NCBI RefSeq assembly: GCF_009905375.1
Contig: NC_133647.1
Location: forward strand, 81,062,442-81,126,441
Direction of reading: 5' to 3'
DNA: 64,000 bases
Source: Apium graveolens
Lineage: Eukaryota; Streptophyta; Magnoliopsida; Apiales; Apiaceae
The stretch's first letter is position 1, and the number at the start of each line of letters is the position of its first letter. The position numbers and the translations under genes were made by a program. Below are positions 11,003-22,115 of the stretch, one piece after another. The notes below the pieces were generated by a model. The model had not been told where the DNA came from. It saw nothing but the letters and a program-made list of their open reading frames with translations, and ran no database searches.

Positions 11003-11697
11003 GTGAAAAAAAATTGAGATTCAAGTATGCCTGTTAGGTGTTTGAGATAATGTCTGTATGAAAAACCAACGTGAGAAAGAAAGAGAAAGAGAGTAAAAGT
11101 AAGGAGAGAGATAAAATATAAAGAAAATAAAAGATTAAAGAAATCTTCTCTCTGTTGTACTTATACTCTGAACAAAAATGTTACCGTTGGACACCTGTCA
11201 GACATGCAGTAATAACGGACAGTTACTGGGCTCGAGAAAACAGGAATCATTACTTACCCAGTTGCCTAGTTTCAAGGAAAAACCGTTCCATTTATCAAGA
11301 GAAACAGTTTTAATTCAAAATTTAAACCGTTAGCACTGATTGAATTATTTTTCACTGCATCATTGATATTCTGAAAATACATCACATGAAAATGACCAAG
11401 ATAAATTAGATAAGTAAGTGCTGAAAATGAATCAGAACTTAATATAAACCAAAATTTATATGGTCATCAGAATATCAATCAGGATTTATCAACACAAGAT
11501 AAAATAACTCAGAGACAAAATCTTGAAGGAAAAAGAACTTTCATTAATATATCAGGACAATACATTTATGAAATGGAAATTACATCAATACTTATACAAG
11601 ATTTTCCCTAAGCTTCTAATCCTAACATCAACAGCCTTAGTCCTAGCTAAGAAGCCTGACAAAGCTGATGATGAAGAAAAACAGGAAGAAGACGAGA
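11003..11697. other. Non-coding spacer inside Copia-C
   Basis: Between the small frame and the large extra frame. It contains a GA/AAAG-rich leader-like stretch at 11065-11150 just upstream of the extra frame's ATG and several TCAGAACTTA-like motifs around 11420-11500. No gene is seen. Confidence 0.6.
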
Positions 11698-11943
11698 TTA
11701 AGTCATCTTCTTCTTCCTACTCTCGACAAACAGAATGGCGAGTCGGATGATTCGCTCTTGCTGGCGGAGACGATGAAGATGAAGTTCTCTTCGAACGGCC
11801 ACCAGATCACGTTTGATAACCTCTGGAAATTGAATCCAGAGATTGTGAGGAATGTTGGTGATAGGGTATGGAGTTGGAATTCCATTCAAAAAGACATGAA
11901 CAGTCTCATCACCATAATTGTAGAACCAGCCAAATTCAGCCAT
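11698..11943 (-). CDS. Small unknown frame in Copia-C (81 aa)
   Basis: Intact 81-residue frame from ATG 11943, beginning MAEFGWFYNYGDET. It is aromatic at the N-terminus and strongly basic later (RRELHLHRLRQQ), with no motif I recognise. It lies between pol and the large extra frame in the same orientation. Codon use and composition look coding, and similar short frames appear, to my recollection, in SIRE-type elements of other plants. It could be an accessory element protein or a remnant of a longer one. Confidence 0.45.
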   Translation of the reverse strand: MAEFGWFYNYGDETVHVFLNGIPTPYPITNIPHNLWIQFPEVIKRDLVAVRRELHLHRLRQQERIIRLAILFVESRKKKMT

Positions 11944-13373
11944 TTGTGATGATAAGTGAAAAACGAGAGTGATTTTGTGATAAAAGTGTGATGGGAAGGC
12001 TGATGTGAAGTGGTTGCTTATATAGGCAAGAGAATGCCAGGAGACGCAAAAAAATTGAATGCTGACAGATAGAATTAATTCTACCTCGTCTCCCTAGACT
12101 TTGAAAAAGAATAACATTCATTGGAAAGAGGAATCATGGTTTAAACCGCACAAGAAACAAGAAATAGTGGACTGTTCAAGTACGAATACCATTAATCCTA
12201 ATCATAGTGACTATTAATCTTCCACTTCTACATATTCTAGTTCGAACTGAGACTGTTGTCAAATTTTATTCACAGATAAGCCAAGTAAAGGATTAGACTG
12301 AGAAATCAGAACTTAGACCTATACCAGAACTTAACAGTCATCAGAACATAATTTCTTAACTCGAAAAAGGAATGCCCATCGTAGTAAATCCTCATACAAG
12401 TTCTGAGTTATAGACTTCAGAACTTAATCATCAGAACGTGTAACTAGAACTTGTCCTCAGAATTTGTGTAATAATGACACAATGACTGTTTATCTAAAAT
12501 AACATAGACCACCACAGAAATTTTCATCATTCAGATGGAGTGATTAGTGTGTGCATTAAGCTAAATAACAGACAAAGAGTAAAGTCTGATTCACTTCAGT
12601 ACATCTTAGAAATAAGGCATAACTAAAATTTTGCTAAAGAGCTGTCATTGTCCTGAAACCTACTGATGAATGAGTTCATGCTTGAGTCCACCTCAACTGT
12701 TTTGTGCTAATTTTATGCATCTTTTGAAATTCTATTTTACAGTGGCTTCTCAGTGTAAGTGAGTCACGACTGTGTATCAGAATTTATGCTATTATCAGAG
12801 TATATCTCCAGTAATCATAGAGTGTGAAAAGTCACCAAGAAAATATTTTGCTTTTCTAATGCGTATCTACTTAATACCAGCAATGCACTTGGGTCGTCCC
12901 TTCCACATTTTTACTCTAGATCTCAAAGGAGTACCTGATTTTATTCTTTGATCTTTTTGCTTTTTCTTTTGATAAGTGAGGTTTTTCAACACTTAGTACA
13001 TTCAGCAGTTTTACTAGTATCAGAACTTAACAGATAAGTAGCATTATTCTAATTTGTGACTTAGTAATAAGATATACAAAGTAAACTTAACTAAGCTCAA
13101 TTATCAGAATTTGCTAGTGTCATAGGGTTTCCACTGAAATAATTACTTCTTACATGGAATCATTTGTTTATTGAAGACTACTAGGTCAGTATCTAGCACA
13201 ATTATCCTCATAGGATTGAATAGGTACTTGAAAAGACATATCACTTATCAGAGTTTAGAAACATATATCAGACAACAGTCAGTACTTAAAGACATTTATC
13301 AATTAAGCACAGAATACACAATGAGATTAATTCTGTAAATACTGAGCATAAAGTCTGATAACACAGAACAAGA
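11944..13373. other. Non-coding post-pol region of Copia-C
   Basis: About 1.4 kb without a plausible frame. It is dense in the decamer-like motif TCAGAACTTA and variants (for example near 12310, 12345, 12420, 12435, 13020), which also occurs in this element's LTRs and coding parts. Confidence 0.65.
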
Positions 13374-16300
13374 CTAAGCAGATTTAGAGAAAGAACCTGA
13401 AACCATTCCAAGTTCATTTACCAATCTTGTAAAAGTAGCTTCACACAGTGGTTTTGTGAAGATATCTGCTAGTTGTTGATCTGTGGGAACAAAATGCAAT
13501 TCCACTGTACCTTCATCCACATGTTCCCTGATGAAGTGGTACCTGATGCTGATGTGCTTTGTCATTGAGTGTTGAACTGGATTACCTGTCATAGAAATAG
13601 CACTTTGATTATCACAGTAAATAGGGATTTTGAAATATGTTAACCCATAATCCAGTAACTGATTCTTCATCCAAAGAATCTGTGCACAACAGCTTCCTGC
13701 AGCAATATACTCTGCTTCTGCAGTTGATGTGGAAATTGACTTTTGTTTCTTGCTGTACCAAGAAACCAATCTGCCTCCAAGAAATTGGCAGCTTCCACTT
13801 GTGCTTTTCCTGTCAATTTTGCAACCTGCAAAATCTGCATCTGAGTAACCTATTAGTTTAAAATCTGATTCTCTAGGATACCATAATCCCAGAGCAGTTG
13901 TTCCTTTAAGATACTTAAAGATTCTTTTTACAGCTGTTAAGTGAGGTTCTCTTGGATCTGCTTGAAATCTTGCACAAAGATAGGTAGCATACATGTTATC
14001 AGGTCTACTAGCAGTTAGATAGAGTAGAGAGCCAATCATACCTCTGTAGTCAGTAATATCTACTGATTTACCGGTATCCTTATTCAGTTTTGTCGCAGTG
14101 GCCATTGGAGTGGATGCACTTGAACAATCTTGCATTCCAAATTTCTTCAGCAAGTTTCTGGTGTACTTGGTTTGACAAATAAAAGTGCCTTCCTCATTCT
14201 GCTTGACTTGAAGGCCCAGAAAATAGCTAAGTTCCCCCATCATACTCATCTGATATCTTGACTGCATTAGTTTGGCAAACTTTTTGCAAAGTTTGTCATT
14301 TGTAGATCCAAAAATGATATCATCAACATAAATCTGGACCAGAAGTAAGTCCTTTCCATGGTTGAGGTAGAACAGTGTTTTGTCTATTGTCCCTCGGTTG
14401 AATCCACTTTCCAGAAGAAACTGAGCTAAAGTCTCATACCATGCTCTAGGAGCTTGCTTAAGTCCATAAAGTGCTTTGTCAAGCCTGTAGACATAATCTG
14501 GATGTTTGGTATCTACAAAACCTGGAGGTTGTTCAACATATACCTCCTCCTCCAATTCTCCATTGAGAAAAGCACTTTTCACATCCATTTGAAAGACAGT
14601 AAACTTTTTGTGAGCAGCATAAGCCAAGAATATCCTTATGGCTTCTAACCTAGAAACTGGTGCAAATGTTTTATCATAATCAATTCCCTCCTATTGAGAA
14701 TATCCTTTTGCAACCAGCCTTGCCTTATTCCTTGTAATTATGCCATCACTGTCAGTTTTGTTTCTGAATACCCACTTTGTACCAACAACAGATCTATTCT
14801 TTGGTCTTGGCACTAGGGTCCAGACTTTGTTTCTTTCAAATTCATTCAACTCTTCCTGCATTGCTTGCACCCAATCAGCATCTTGAAGAGCTTCTTCCAC
14901 TTTCTTGGGCTCAGTCTGAGAGAGAAAAGAATTGTAAAGACATTCATTTGAAGTACCTGTTCTAGTTCTGACACCTGCATCAGGATTTCCAATTATCAAA
15001 TCAGGTGTATGTGATTTTGTCCACTTCCTTGCAGATGGAAGGTTTTCTCTAGAACTGGATGCTCCCCCAAGATCCATGCTATTTTCATTTTCATTTTCTG
15101 ATGCTCCCCCTGAAACTATGCTCTCTGAGTTGGATTCTTCAGTATTTAGATTTTCAGTACTATCAGAACTTGGCTTATCAGAACTTGAAGAGCCAGATGT
15201 ATGTTCTGATGTTTCTTGAGATGTGGTAGGATCTTGAGTATGCTCCCCCTGCATAGGTGCATCTTCCTTTGACGTAGTCTCCACAGTTTCAATAACATCA
15301 TAGTTTAATCCATCAGAGTTTACAGTATCAGGACTTAGACTATCAGGATTTTCTGTATCAGAATTTGAGTCTTCATTTTCAAATCTCAGCTGATCATGGT
15401 CAATGAAATCTTCAAGACCAGTAATCTTTTTGTCATCAAAAGAGACATTGATAGATTCCATGACCACTTTTGTTCTCAAATTATAGACTCTGAAGGCTTT
15501 TGTGGAAAGTGGATATCCAACAAAGATTCCTTCATCAGCTTTTAGATCAAACTTTGATAGCTGTTCAGGATGAGTCTTGAGAACAAAACACTTGCATCCA
15601 AATACATGAAAATATTTCAGATTTGGCTTCTTTTTCTTCACCATCTCATATGGTGTTTTTCCATGCTTGTTAATGAGTGTTGCATTTTGAGTAAAACAAG
15701 CAGTCTGCACAGCTTCAGCCCAGAAATAGGTTGGAAGCTTTGCTTCTTCAAGCATTGTACGTGCAGCTTCAATGAGAGTTCTATTCTTCCTTTCAACAAC
15801 TCCATTTTGCTGTGGAGTTCCAGGAGCAGAAAATTCCTGCTTTATTCCATGGCTTTTGCAGAACTCTTCCATTATCAAATTCTTGAACTCAGTGCCATTA
15901 TCACTCCTTAAAACTTTCACAGAATCTTTGACCATTTTATCCAGATGTTTGATATGATCAATCAAGGTTGATGCAGTTTCACTTTTTATATGCAAGAAAT
16001 ACACCCATGTGTATCTGGTGAACTCATCCACTATGACCAACGCATACTTCTTCTTTGCAATAGACATGACATTTACTGGACCAAATAGATCAACATGTAT
16101 TAGATGATAAGGTTCAAGAATTGATAATTCAGTCTTAATCTTGAATGAAGATTTTCTTTGTTTGGCTTTCTGACATGAATCACAAAGACCATCAGGAGCA
16201 AATACTGTGTTTGGCAATCCTCTCACAAGATCTTTCTTGACCAGTTCATTTATATTGTTGAAATTTAAATGAGAGAGTTTCTTATGCCAATTCCAGCTTT

Positions 16301-16709
16301 CTTCAATTGATGCTCTACTCATTAGACAGATTGCAGAACCATCAGTACTTGTTGAAAGCTTAGCTTCATAAATGTTATCACGCCTGTATCCTTTTAGAAC
16401 AACTTTGCCTTTAGATTTACTCACAATTTCACAGTGTTCTTCAAAGAAATCAACATGATAACCTCTGTCACAGATTTGACTTATACTCAGTAGGTTGTGT
16501 TTAAGTCCTGAGACTAGAGCTACTTGTTTAATTATGACATTTCCAAGATTGATATTGCCATATCCCAATGTTTTTCCAATGTTGCCATCTTCATAAGAAA
16601 CACTTGGGCCAGCTTTCTCCACAAAGTCTGATAGCAGGGCCTTATTTCCAGTCATATGTCCTGAACATCCACTGTCCAGAACTAGAATATTTTTCCTGTT
16701 GCCCTGCAA
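13374..16709 (-). pseudogene. Copia-C pol: protease, integrase, RT, RNase H
   Basis: The frame continues from gag in the same phase. In order: aspartic protease LDSGCSGHMTG near the start; integrase zinc finger (WHKKLSHLNF with CDSCQKAK), catalytic DLFGP, SDNGTEF and ERKNRT; a Ser/Asp-rich linker; RT with [39 protein letters not shown] and active-site YVDDI; RNase H with YSDADFAG and RKSTSG; then IFTKPL. The order PR-INT-RT-RH defines Ty1/copia. There is a single TAG at 14691-14693, at a place where relatives read through with Gln, between RT motifs. The two sides are otherwise open (2,019 nt to 14691 and 1,315 nt after). Stops TAG 16722-16724 and TGA 16710-16712 separate it from gag without changing frame. 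Confidence 0.9.
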
Positions 16710-16721
16710 TCATAAAGACCA

Positions 16722-19058
16722 CTAATTATTAATTTTAAGGACCCAGAATTGCTTGGATCCTTTGGCCTTATTAAGTTTGTTAACATTTGCAGCGGATTTA
16801 GCATCAGAGTTTATGTTAACATTTTTCTTATCAGAACTTACACTATCAGACTTTGAATCAGAATTTACACTAGAAGGAACAATGGAAATTTTCTTCAAAG
16901 AAGGTTTTATTTGATAATAATCATAGTACAAACTATGATATTCCTTACAAGTATAAATGGAATGCCATAAACTACCACAATGAAAACAAGGATTTTGTGG
17001 TTTGTATCTAACAGACTGACTCTTAACTCCTGATTTTGAAGGTAAGGAGTTAATATTCTTATTCTTCCTGCAAAAAGAAGCCAGATGGTTAGAACTTCCA
17101 CAGTTATGACATGTTTTCCTAGGAGCATCAGGAACAGGTTTATAATCATTGCTTTTATTCACACCTTCCTTTCCATTCCTATTTTTTCTAGGTGATTTTA
17201 CCTTGTTTGCATTCTTGACATCTTTCAACTTATGCTTAAGCTGCTTCTTTGTCATTAAGCCTATGTTCACTTCAGCTGTCTTTTCCTGTTTTAGTTTATC
17301 AGAAGTTAATTTCTTTGTAACTTCTGATTTTTCATTTTCAGACTTTACAGTTACAAACTTAACAGGTTTTAACTTTGGCTTTTGTTTATCAACAGACTTA
17401 ATTTCTTCAGTTCCTTTATCTTTCTTATCTTCTCCATAACCTAAGCCCTCTATCCAGTTTCCACTACTTAGCAAATTTTGAGTTGTTTTGCCAGAGTTAG
17501 TCCAAGTCCTGATAATCTCTCTTTCCTTTTCTAACTCAGTTTTTAGAGATTCATTTAATTTTAGCACTTCATTCCTAACATAAAAAGCATCATCTCTATC
17601 CTTCTGAGTTTGATGGAACATGACTAACTCTTTTTCTAAGAAATCATTTCTTTTCTTAAATGCAAGATTTTCAGAAGTTAATCTTTCACATGTTAAAGTT
17701 TGATCTCTATAGCTAACAAACATGGTTTTAAGATATCTTCTCAACTCATTAATATCATCAGTATGAAAAGCATAAGTAGTCTGAGGTACCTTTGTTTCAG
17801 CAGCTTCAGAACTGCTCTCAGCACTTTCTTTATCAGCATTTGCCATCAATGTATAGTTTTCCTCACTTTCAGAGTCTGAGGTGTCTGTCCAGCTTTTCTG
17901 CTTTGTGACAAGATCCTTGCCTTTGTCACCCTTTACCTTCTTGCAGTCAGGAGATATGTGGCCTTTCTCACCACAGTTATAGCATTTAACATTGGTGTAA
18001 TCTCCTCTGTCAGACTTTCCTCCTCTGCCTTCAGATCTTCTGAAATTCTTCTTATCAGAACTTATGCCTTTCCTGGAAAACTTCTTTTCCTTCCTGAACT
18101 TCCTGTATGCAATCTTTGTGATTCCTTTCACCATAAGAGCACACAGCTTCATCATCTCCTCATCAGCATCAGTCTCATGCAAGCTTTCAGAATCTGAGTC
18201 ATCATCATTCTCAGAACTTGATGACTCGGTATCAGACTTTATGAAAAGAGCTTTTCCCTTGTCTTTCTTTGAGGAAGCTGCTTTGGGGAATTCTTCTTCA
18301 GCCTTAAGAGCAACTGTCCTTGACTTTCCTCCTTTCCTCTTGCTTCTTTGTTCCATCTCCAGCTCATGAGTCTTGAGCATTCCATAGATTTCGTCAAGAG
18401 TTATTTCATCAAGATTGTAGTTGTCTCTTATTGTCGTTGCCTTCAAATCCCAGCATTCAGGAAGAGCTAACAGGAACTTAAGGTTTGAATCTTTAAGATC
18501 ATACTCTTTATCAACCAATGACAAATCATTCAAAAGTTTGACAAATCTATCATATAAATCATTCAATGACTCATTAGTCTTTGAGTCAAAGTGTTCATAC
18601 TCTTGAGTGAGTATTGTCTTCCTGTTCTTCTTAATTGTGTCAGTTCCCTGACACCTTGTTTCCAGAGCATCCCATATCTCCTTAGCAGTCTTGCAGTTGA
18701 TTACCCTGTTTGACATTACATTATCAATGGCACTATGCAGTAAGTGTCGTACCTTAGCATCCTTAGCAATTGATGCTATGTCTTCAGCAGTATAATCACT
18801 CTTCTCCTTTGGTACGGTCTTTGCTGCTTCACCTGCAACTGCAACAGCGAGTTTGGTTGGTTTGTGAGGGCCTTCCTTGATTCTATCAAGGTATTCAGGA
18901 TCTGTTGCTTCCAGGAACATGGTCATCCTTACCTTCTATATGAGATATTCAGATGGTCTCAGTATGGGAACTCTGATGGTCTCATACCGACTCTGAATTT
19001 GTGTCTTTGGTGGTTCCTCAGTTTTGGTAGGCTTAGTTGGAGTTTTTGTGTCCGACAT
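16722..19058 (-). pseudogene. Copia-C gag with one early stop
   Basis: Capsid/nucleocapsid precursor. The ATG at 19058 starts MSDTKTPTKPTK. Codon 41 is TAG (18936-18938) where relatives carry Trp in a segment like SEYPIWKVRM, and 734 further codons are open to TAG 16722-16724. The N-terminal part is the UBN2/gag-polypeptide type (FLEATDPEYLDRI, KEIWDALE, LNDLYDRFVKLLNDLS). Three zinc knuckles follow: CYNCGEKGHISPDC, CHNCGSSNHLASFC and CFHCGSLWHSIYTC. The third knuckle is the form seen in SIRE-like elements. Lys/Ser-rich linkers sit between them. It could translate from the second ATG at 18926, losing 41 residues. Confidence 0.88.
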
Positions 19059-19100
19059 GATTGTGTTTGGATCTTTAACTATATGTATGTTAACAGATAG

Positions 19101-19112
19101 GCTCTGATACCA
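19101..19112 (-). other. Copia-C primer binding site
   Basis: The minus strand reads TGGTATCAGAGC, complementary to the 3' end of initiator Met tRNA, two nucleotides inside the 5' LTR. It is the start site for minus-strand DNA synthesis. Confidence 0.9.
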
Positions 19113-19114
19113 AT

Positions 19115-19727
19115 TGTTAGGTCACACACACTGTAGAGGGGGTGAATACAGTGTATAGTACACTCAAATCGAACTTTAAGAACTTAAGTAACAGAAAACA
19201 AACTTTATTGAAACAATAAACTCTGTTACAGTATGGAACTGTTACCTCTCAGTGATGAACAAATATCACGAGAGCTGCTAGGGTTATAATGAATAATCTT
19301 CTCTAATAATGATAACACTTATAGTGTAAACCCTATATCTGTGTTTATATACTACACAGTTACAAGATAATCGCTAATTGATATGGAATATAATTTTGCT
19401 TCCTAAAATATATCAATCAGATATCTTTTCTTCCAAGTATTCCATTCTTTACATAATTCCTTCTTCATGCATATCTCTTCTTATGTTTATCTTGATCTTC
19501 TTTCCTTTAATCAGCTACTGTCCTTATCTGATTGTCCTTCAGCACTTAAGTTCTGATATCTATCTTCTGACGATTATCTCCTGATAACATATGTACTGAT
19601 ATCCTTAAGTCCTGACTTCCAGTATAAGTACTGATCAACAGTTAAGTACTGATTTATCCTGTTCAAGTAAGATCTGAAAGCTAAACATAAAACATATTAG
19701 CCATGACATTATCAAATATATCTAACA
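19115..19727 (-). repeat. Copia-C 5' LTR
   Basis: 613 bp bounded by TGTTAG and CTAACA. It matches 7190-7755 with few substitutions and keeps the 47 bp missing there. Few differences suggest a fairly young insertion; identity was not computed. Confidence 0.92.
19343..19352 (-). promoter_or_regulatory. Copia-C LTR TATA box
   Basis: GTATATAAAC on the minus strand, in the middle of the 5' LTR. It is repeated at 7420-7429 in the 3' LTR. The location suits the U3/R boundary of a retrotransposon LTR. Confidence 0.55.
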
Positions 19728-20253
19728 AGTCAAAATCGTCCTAAATCAGGTCAAAGGCAGCAAAAATCGGAAAATTCTATATGTAAAATAGATGAAATTG
19801 AAATATTATCGGAGATTCGATGGTTTGAAACAGGGGAAGAAGTTGATACATTCAGTTGCAGAGAGAAGCTACTATTTACAAAAGTGAAGATGGTGATGAG
19901 AATCCCCAAAAACCTACCCCAGTTAACAAAATGAGTGTTTAGGTGTTATTATAATAATATTTTGTTATAATTAGAATATTGTAATAAGTTAATCTATAAA
20001 ACTTCAGTTGTAATTTTTAAGTATTTTGGACGTAAATGTGCCTGAATAATTTTATTTTTCTACATGTACAAGGCTCTAACATTAAAAAAATTTATCCATT
20101 GAATGGACTGTTATTTCCGTTTTTTCATTATATATAAATATAAATTAATATTTAATTAATCCGATTTCTGATCCGATTAATCCCCGATTCACCGATTAAT
20201 CCTTGTAAGGTACGGTGACCGATCTTGTCCGATTTCCGATTTCTATAACACTG

Positions 20254-20261
20254 GTTACAGT
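20254..20261. repeat. Right 8-bp target duplication of hAT-B
   Basis: GTTACAGT, identical to 7100-7107. Confidence 0.9.
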
Positions 20262-20507
20262 AGGTTAATCTACTTTCTCAGTGATGTATGATATCACTAA
20301 GAGCTGCTAGGGTTACAATGAATAATATTCTCGTGAATGATAAGACTTATAGTGTAAACCCTAAGCTGTGTTTATATAATACACAGTTACAAGATATCTT
20401 CAAATTGATATCATAATGATTCTGTTTCCTAGAATATATCAATCAGAGATTATCTACTACAGTCCTAATAGCTGTCCAATTCTTCATGCATATCTTTATT
20501 TGTTTAA
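20262..20507 (-). mobile_element. Copia-A LTR, second piece
   Basis: Continues the LTR interrupted at 7107: AGGTTAATCTACTTTCTCAG, GAGCTGCTAGGGTTACAATG and a TATA-bearing GTGTTTATATAATACACAG parallel the Copia-C LTR. Gypsy-E interrupts it at 20507, and its last five bases TTTAA (20503-20507) are the duplicated target. Confidence 0.85.
20503..20507. repeat. Left 5-bp target duplication of Gypsy-E
   Basis: TTTAA, repeated at 56181-56185. Confidence 0.85.
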
Positions 20508-21819
20508 TGTAACGTCTGGGAAATATTATGTAATTATTTTTATCACTAAATAATTATTATGTGAATTTTGGTGAATTATTTGATGATGGATAATAATACT
20601 TGGATGTTTATTTCTGATAAAATTGAGATATTTTAATTTCCAATTATCCAGAATTAAATCTAGATAATTTTGGTATTTTTCTGGTAATTTTTGGATTATT
20701 ATATGAATTTATAAGAATTTATAGAATTATTAATGATTATTTCATGTAATTATAAAAATTACTTTTTAGAACCAGAAATCGTCCCACTTCAATCGTTCTT
20801 GCGTTTTTACAACCTGAAACTCTTCCGAAAACTCCTTTCTAACCAAATATGATAATTCTGAACACTTTCCGTGTTTTGACTTTTTCAATCCGGGGTACGG
20901 TTTGACCTGTACGAGTCCCGGTGTGAAATATTTCGATATGCAAATCATTTTATAGTCCGATAAAAAAATTCGTATCCTCAAAAGGCGAGACATTATTACT
21001 TTAATTTCATATAGAGTATTTTATAGGAAGCTTTGTTTTGATAATTATCCAAATTTGGTATTAAAATCGTATCGTCTTTTTAGTTACTTAGCGGCTAAGT
21101 AACCTATTTTCGGATCTGATTTATAAATGTAATTATTGAAATATTAAATAAATAAAATATGCAATGGTACTATTAGCAATGTGTTGCTATATTTTTAATT
21201 GGTTGGACGCAAAGATTACTTTTATAATTAATTATCGAGTTGTATGCATTTAATTCATTTAAAAGTAATTTTATTGAATATTTATTCTTAAAAATGCTAA
21301 AATTGCTCCTAAAATTATTTTTGTTATTTTATAATTTTATTATTATTTTTAGGAGTTTATAAAATTTAGAAATCAATATTTTATTTATTAATTATCTTTA
21401 AATGGTTTTCTGACTCCATTAAATTATAAAATCAATATTTAATTTCAAGATGTTTCAAAAATCATGAAATTTTATTTTATTAAGTTTGGAATATTTCAAG
21501 AATTTTAAAATTTATTCGGAGATTTTCTGGCTTTTATTTCCCCGTACGAGTATTTGTAATTATAAAATGCGGATTGGTGTGCTTTCCAGAAATGATTTAA
21601 CAATTTGGAAAATTTAGTGTATTAGATTTTTTTAACTTATCCGAGAACTTTAATTATGTTTCGAAATAATTCTTTTTATTTTTATTTGCTTTTATCTTCG
21701 AAATTCTATTGTTAAAAAACTCAGGCTTGCGGTCAAATTGGGGCGTGTGGTGAAGCAAAAAAAGAAAAAAAATATAAAATAATAAAAAGGGAATAAAAAC
21801 ACACACGGCCACTCCACCG

Positions 21820-21962
21820 CCTTGCTCCCCAACCTCTCTCGTCTCTCTCGAATCAATTCTCTCTCTCTCGTCCTCCTCAATATCTCTCTGAACTCTCCCC
21901 CAATTCTTTTCTCTTTCTCGATTTCTCTTCCCCTTTTTCTTTCCCTTCCCTTCCCGCCTTGA
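21820..21962 (+). repeat. CT-rich tract in Gypsy-E LTR
   Basis: Nearly uninterrupted C/T on the plus strand (CTCTCTCTCGTCCTCCTC and similar), resembling a plant 5' leader. A matching tract is in the 3' LTR at about 53775-53912. Confidence 0.8.
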
Positions 21963-22049
21963 TTCACGCCGCCTGTTTCTTCTCTTTCTGGTATGGGTCG
22001 CCGCCTTCCCTTGTTTTTCCGGCGGGGGCGTTGCTGTGGCGCGTGTCGC

Positions 22050-22115
22050 TGTTGTGTGTGTATTAAGTGTGTGTGTGTGTAGCGTGTGTGTGTTTATCAT
22101 GTGTGTATGTGCAGT
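22050..22115 (+). repeat. TG-rich low-complexity tract in Gypsy-E LTR
   Basis: Interrupted TG repeats, such as GTGTGTGTGTGTAGCGTGTG. The corresponding 3' LTR tract at about 54005-54062 is shorter, as expected for slippage. Confidence 0.7.

Larger units (their letters stand above)
7190..19727 (-). mobile_element. Copia-C: SIRE-like Ty1/copia retrotransposon, about 12.5 kb
   Basis: A full-length element in minus orientation: 5' LTR 19115-19727, primer binding site 19101-19112, gag-pol 13374-19058, extra frames to 7964, polypurine tract 7756-7770, 3' LTR 7190-7755. The order PR-INT-RT-RNaseH is copia. A long additional frame after pol and the overall size fit the SIRE/Maximus lineage. Every frame carries at least one stop codon in the right-hand gag-pol or extra frame, so the copy is presumably non-autonomous. 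The flanking 5-mers are AAGTA (left) and AGTCA (right), not a clean duplication. It is inserted in hAT-B. Confidence 0.9.
7108..20253. mobile_element. hAT-B: non-autonomous hAT transposon split by Copia-C
   Basis: The left terminus CAGTGTTGTAAAAATCG and the inverted right terminus CAGTGTTATAGAAATCG agree at 15 of 17 positions. Perfect GTTACAGT duplications flank the pair. Without Copia-C the element is only about 608 bp (7108-7189 and 19728-20253) and has no transposase. Subterminal CCGATTAATCGG-like motifs occur on both sides (near 7136 and near 20160-20200), as expected for transposase binding sites. It sits inside the Copia-A LTR and therefore inserted after Copia-A. Confidence 0.88.

Noticed and set aside
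21654..22100. Arg/Glu/Lys-rich minus-strand frames in the Gypsy-E LTR
   Set aside because: They are translations of the CT-rich and TG-rich tracts, and the 3' LTR has different frame lengths. No domain.
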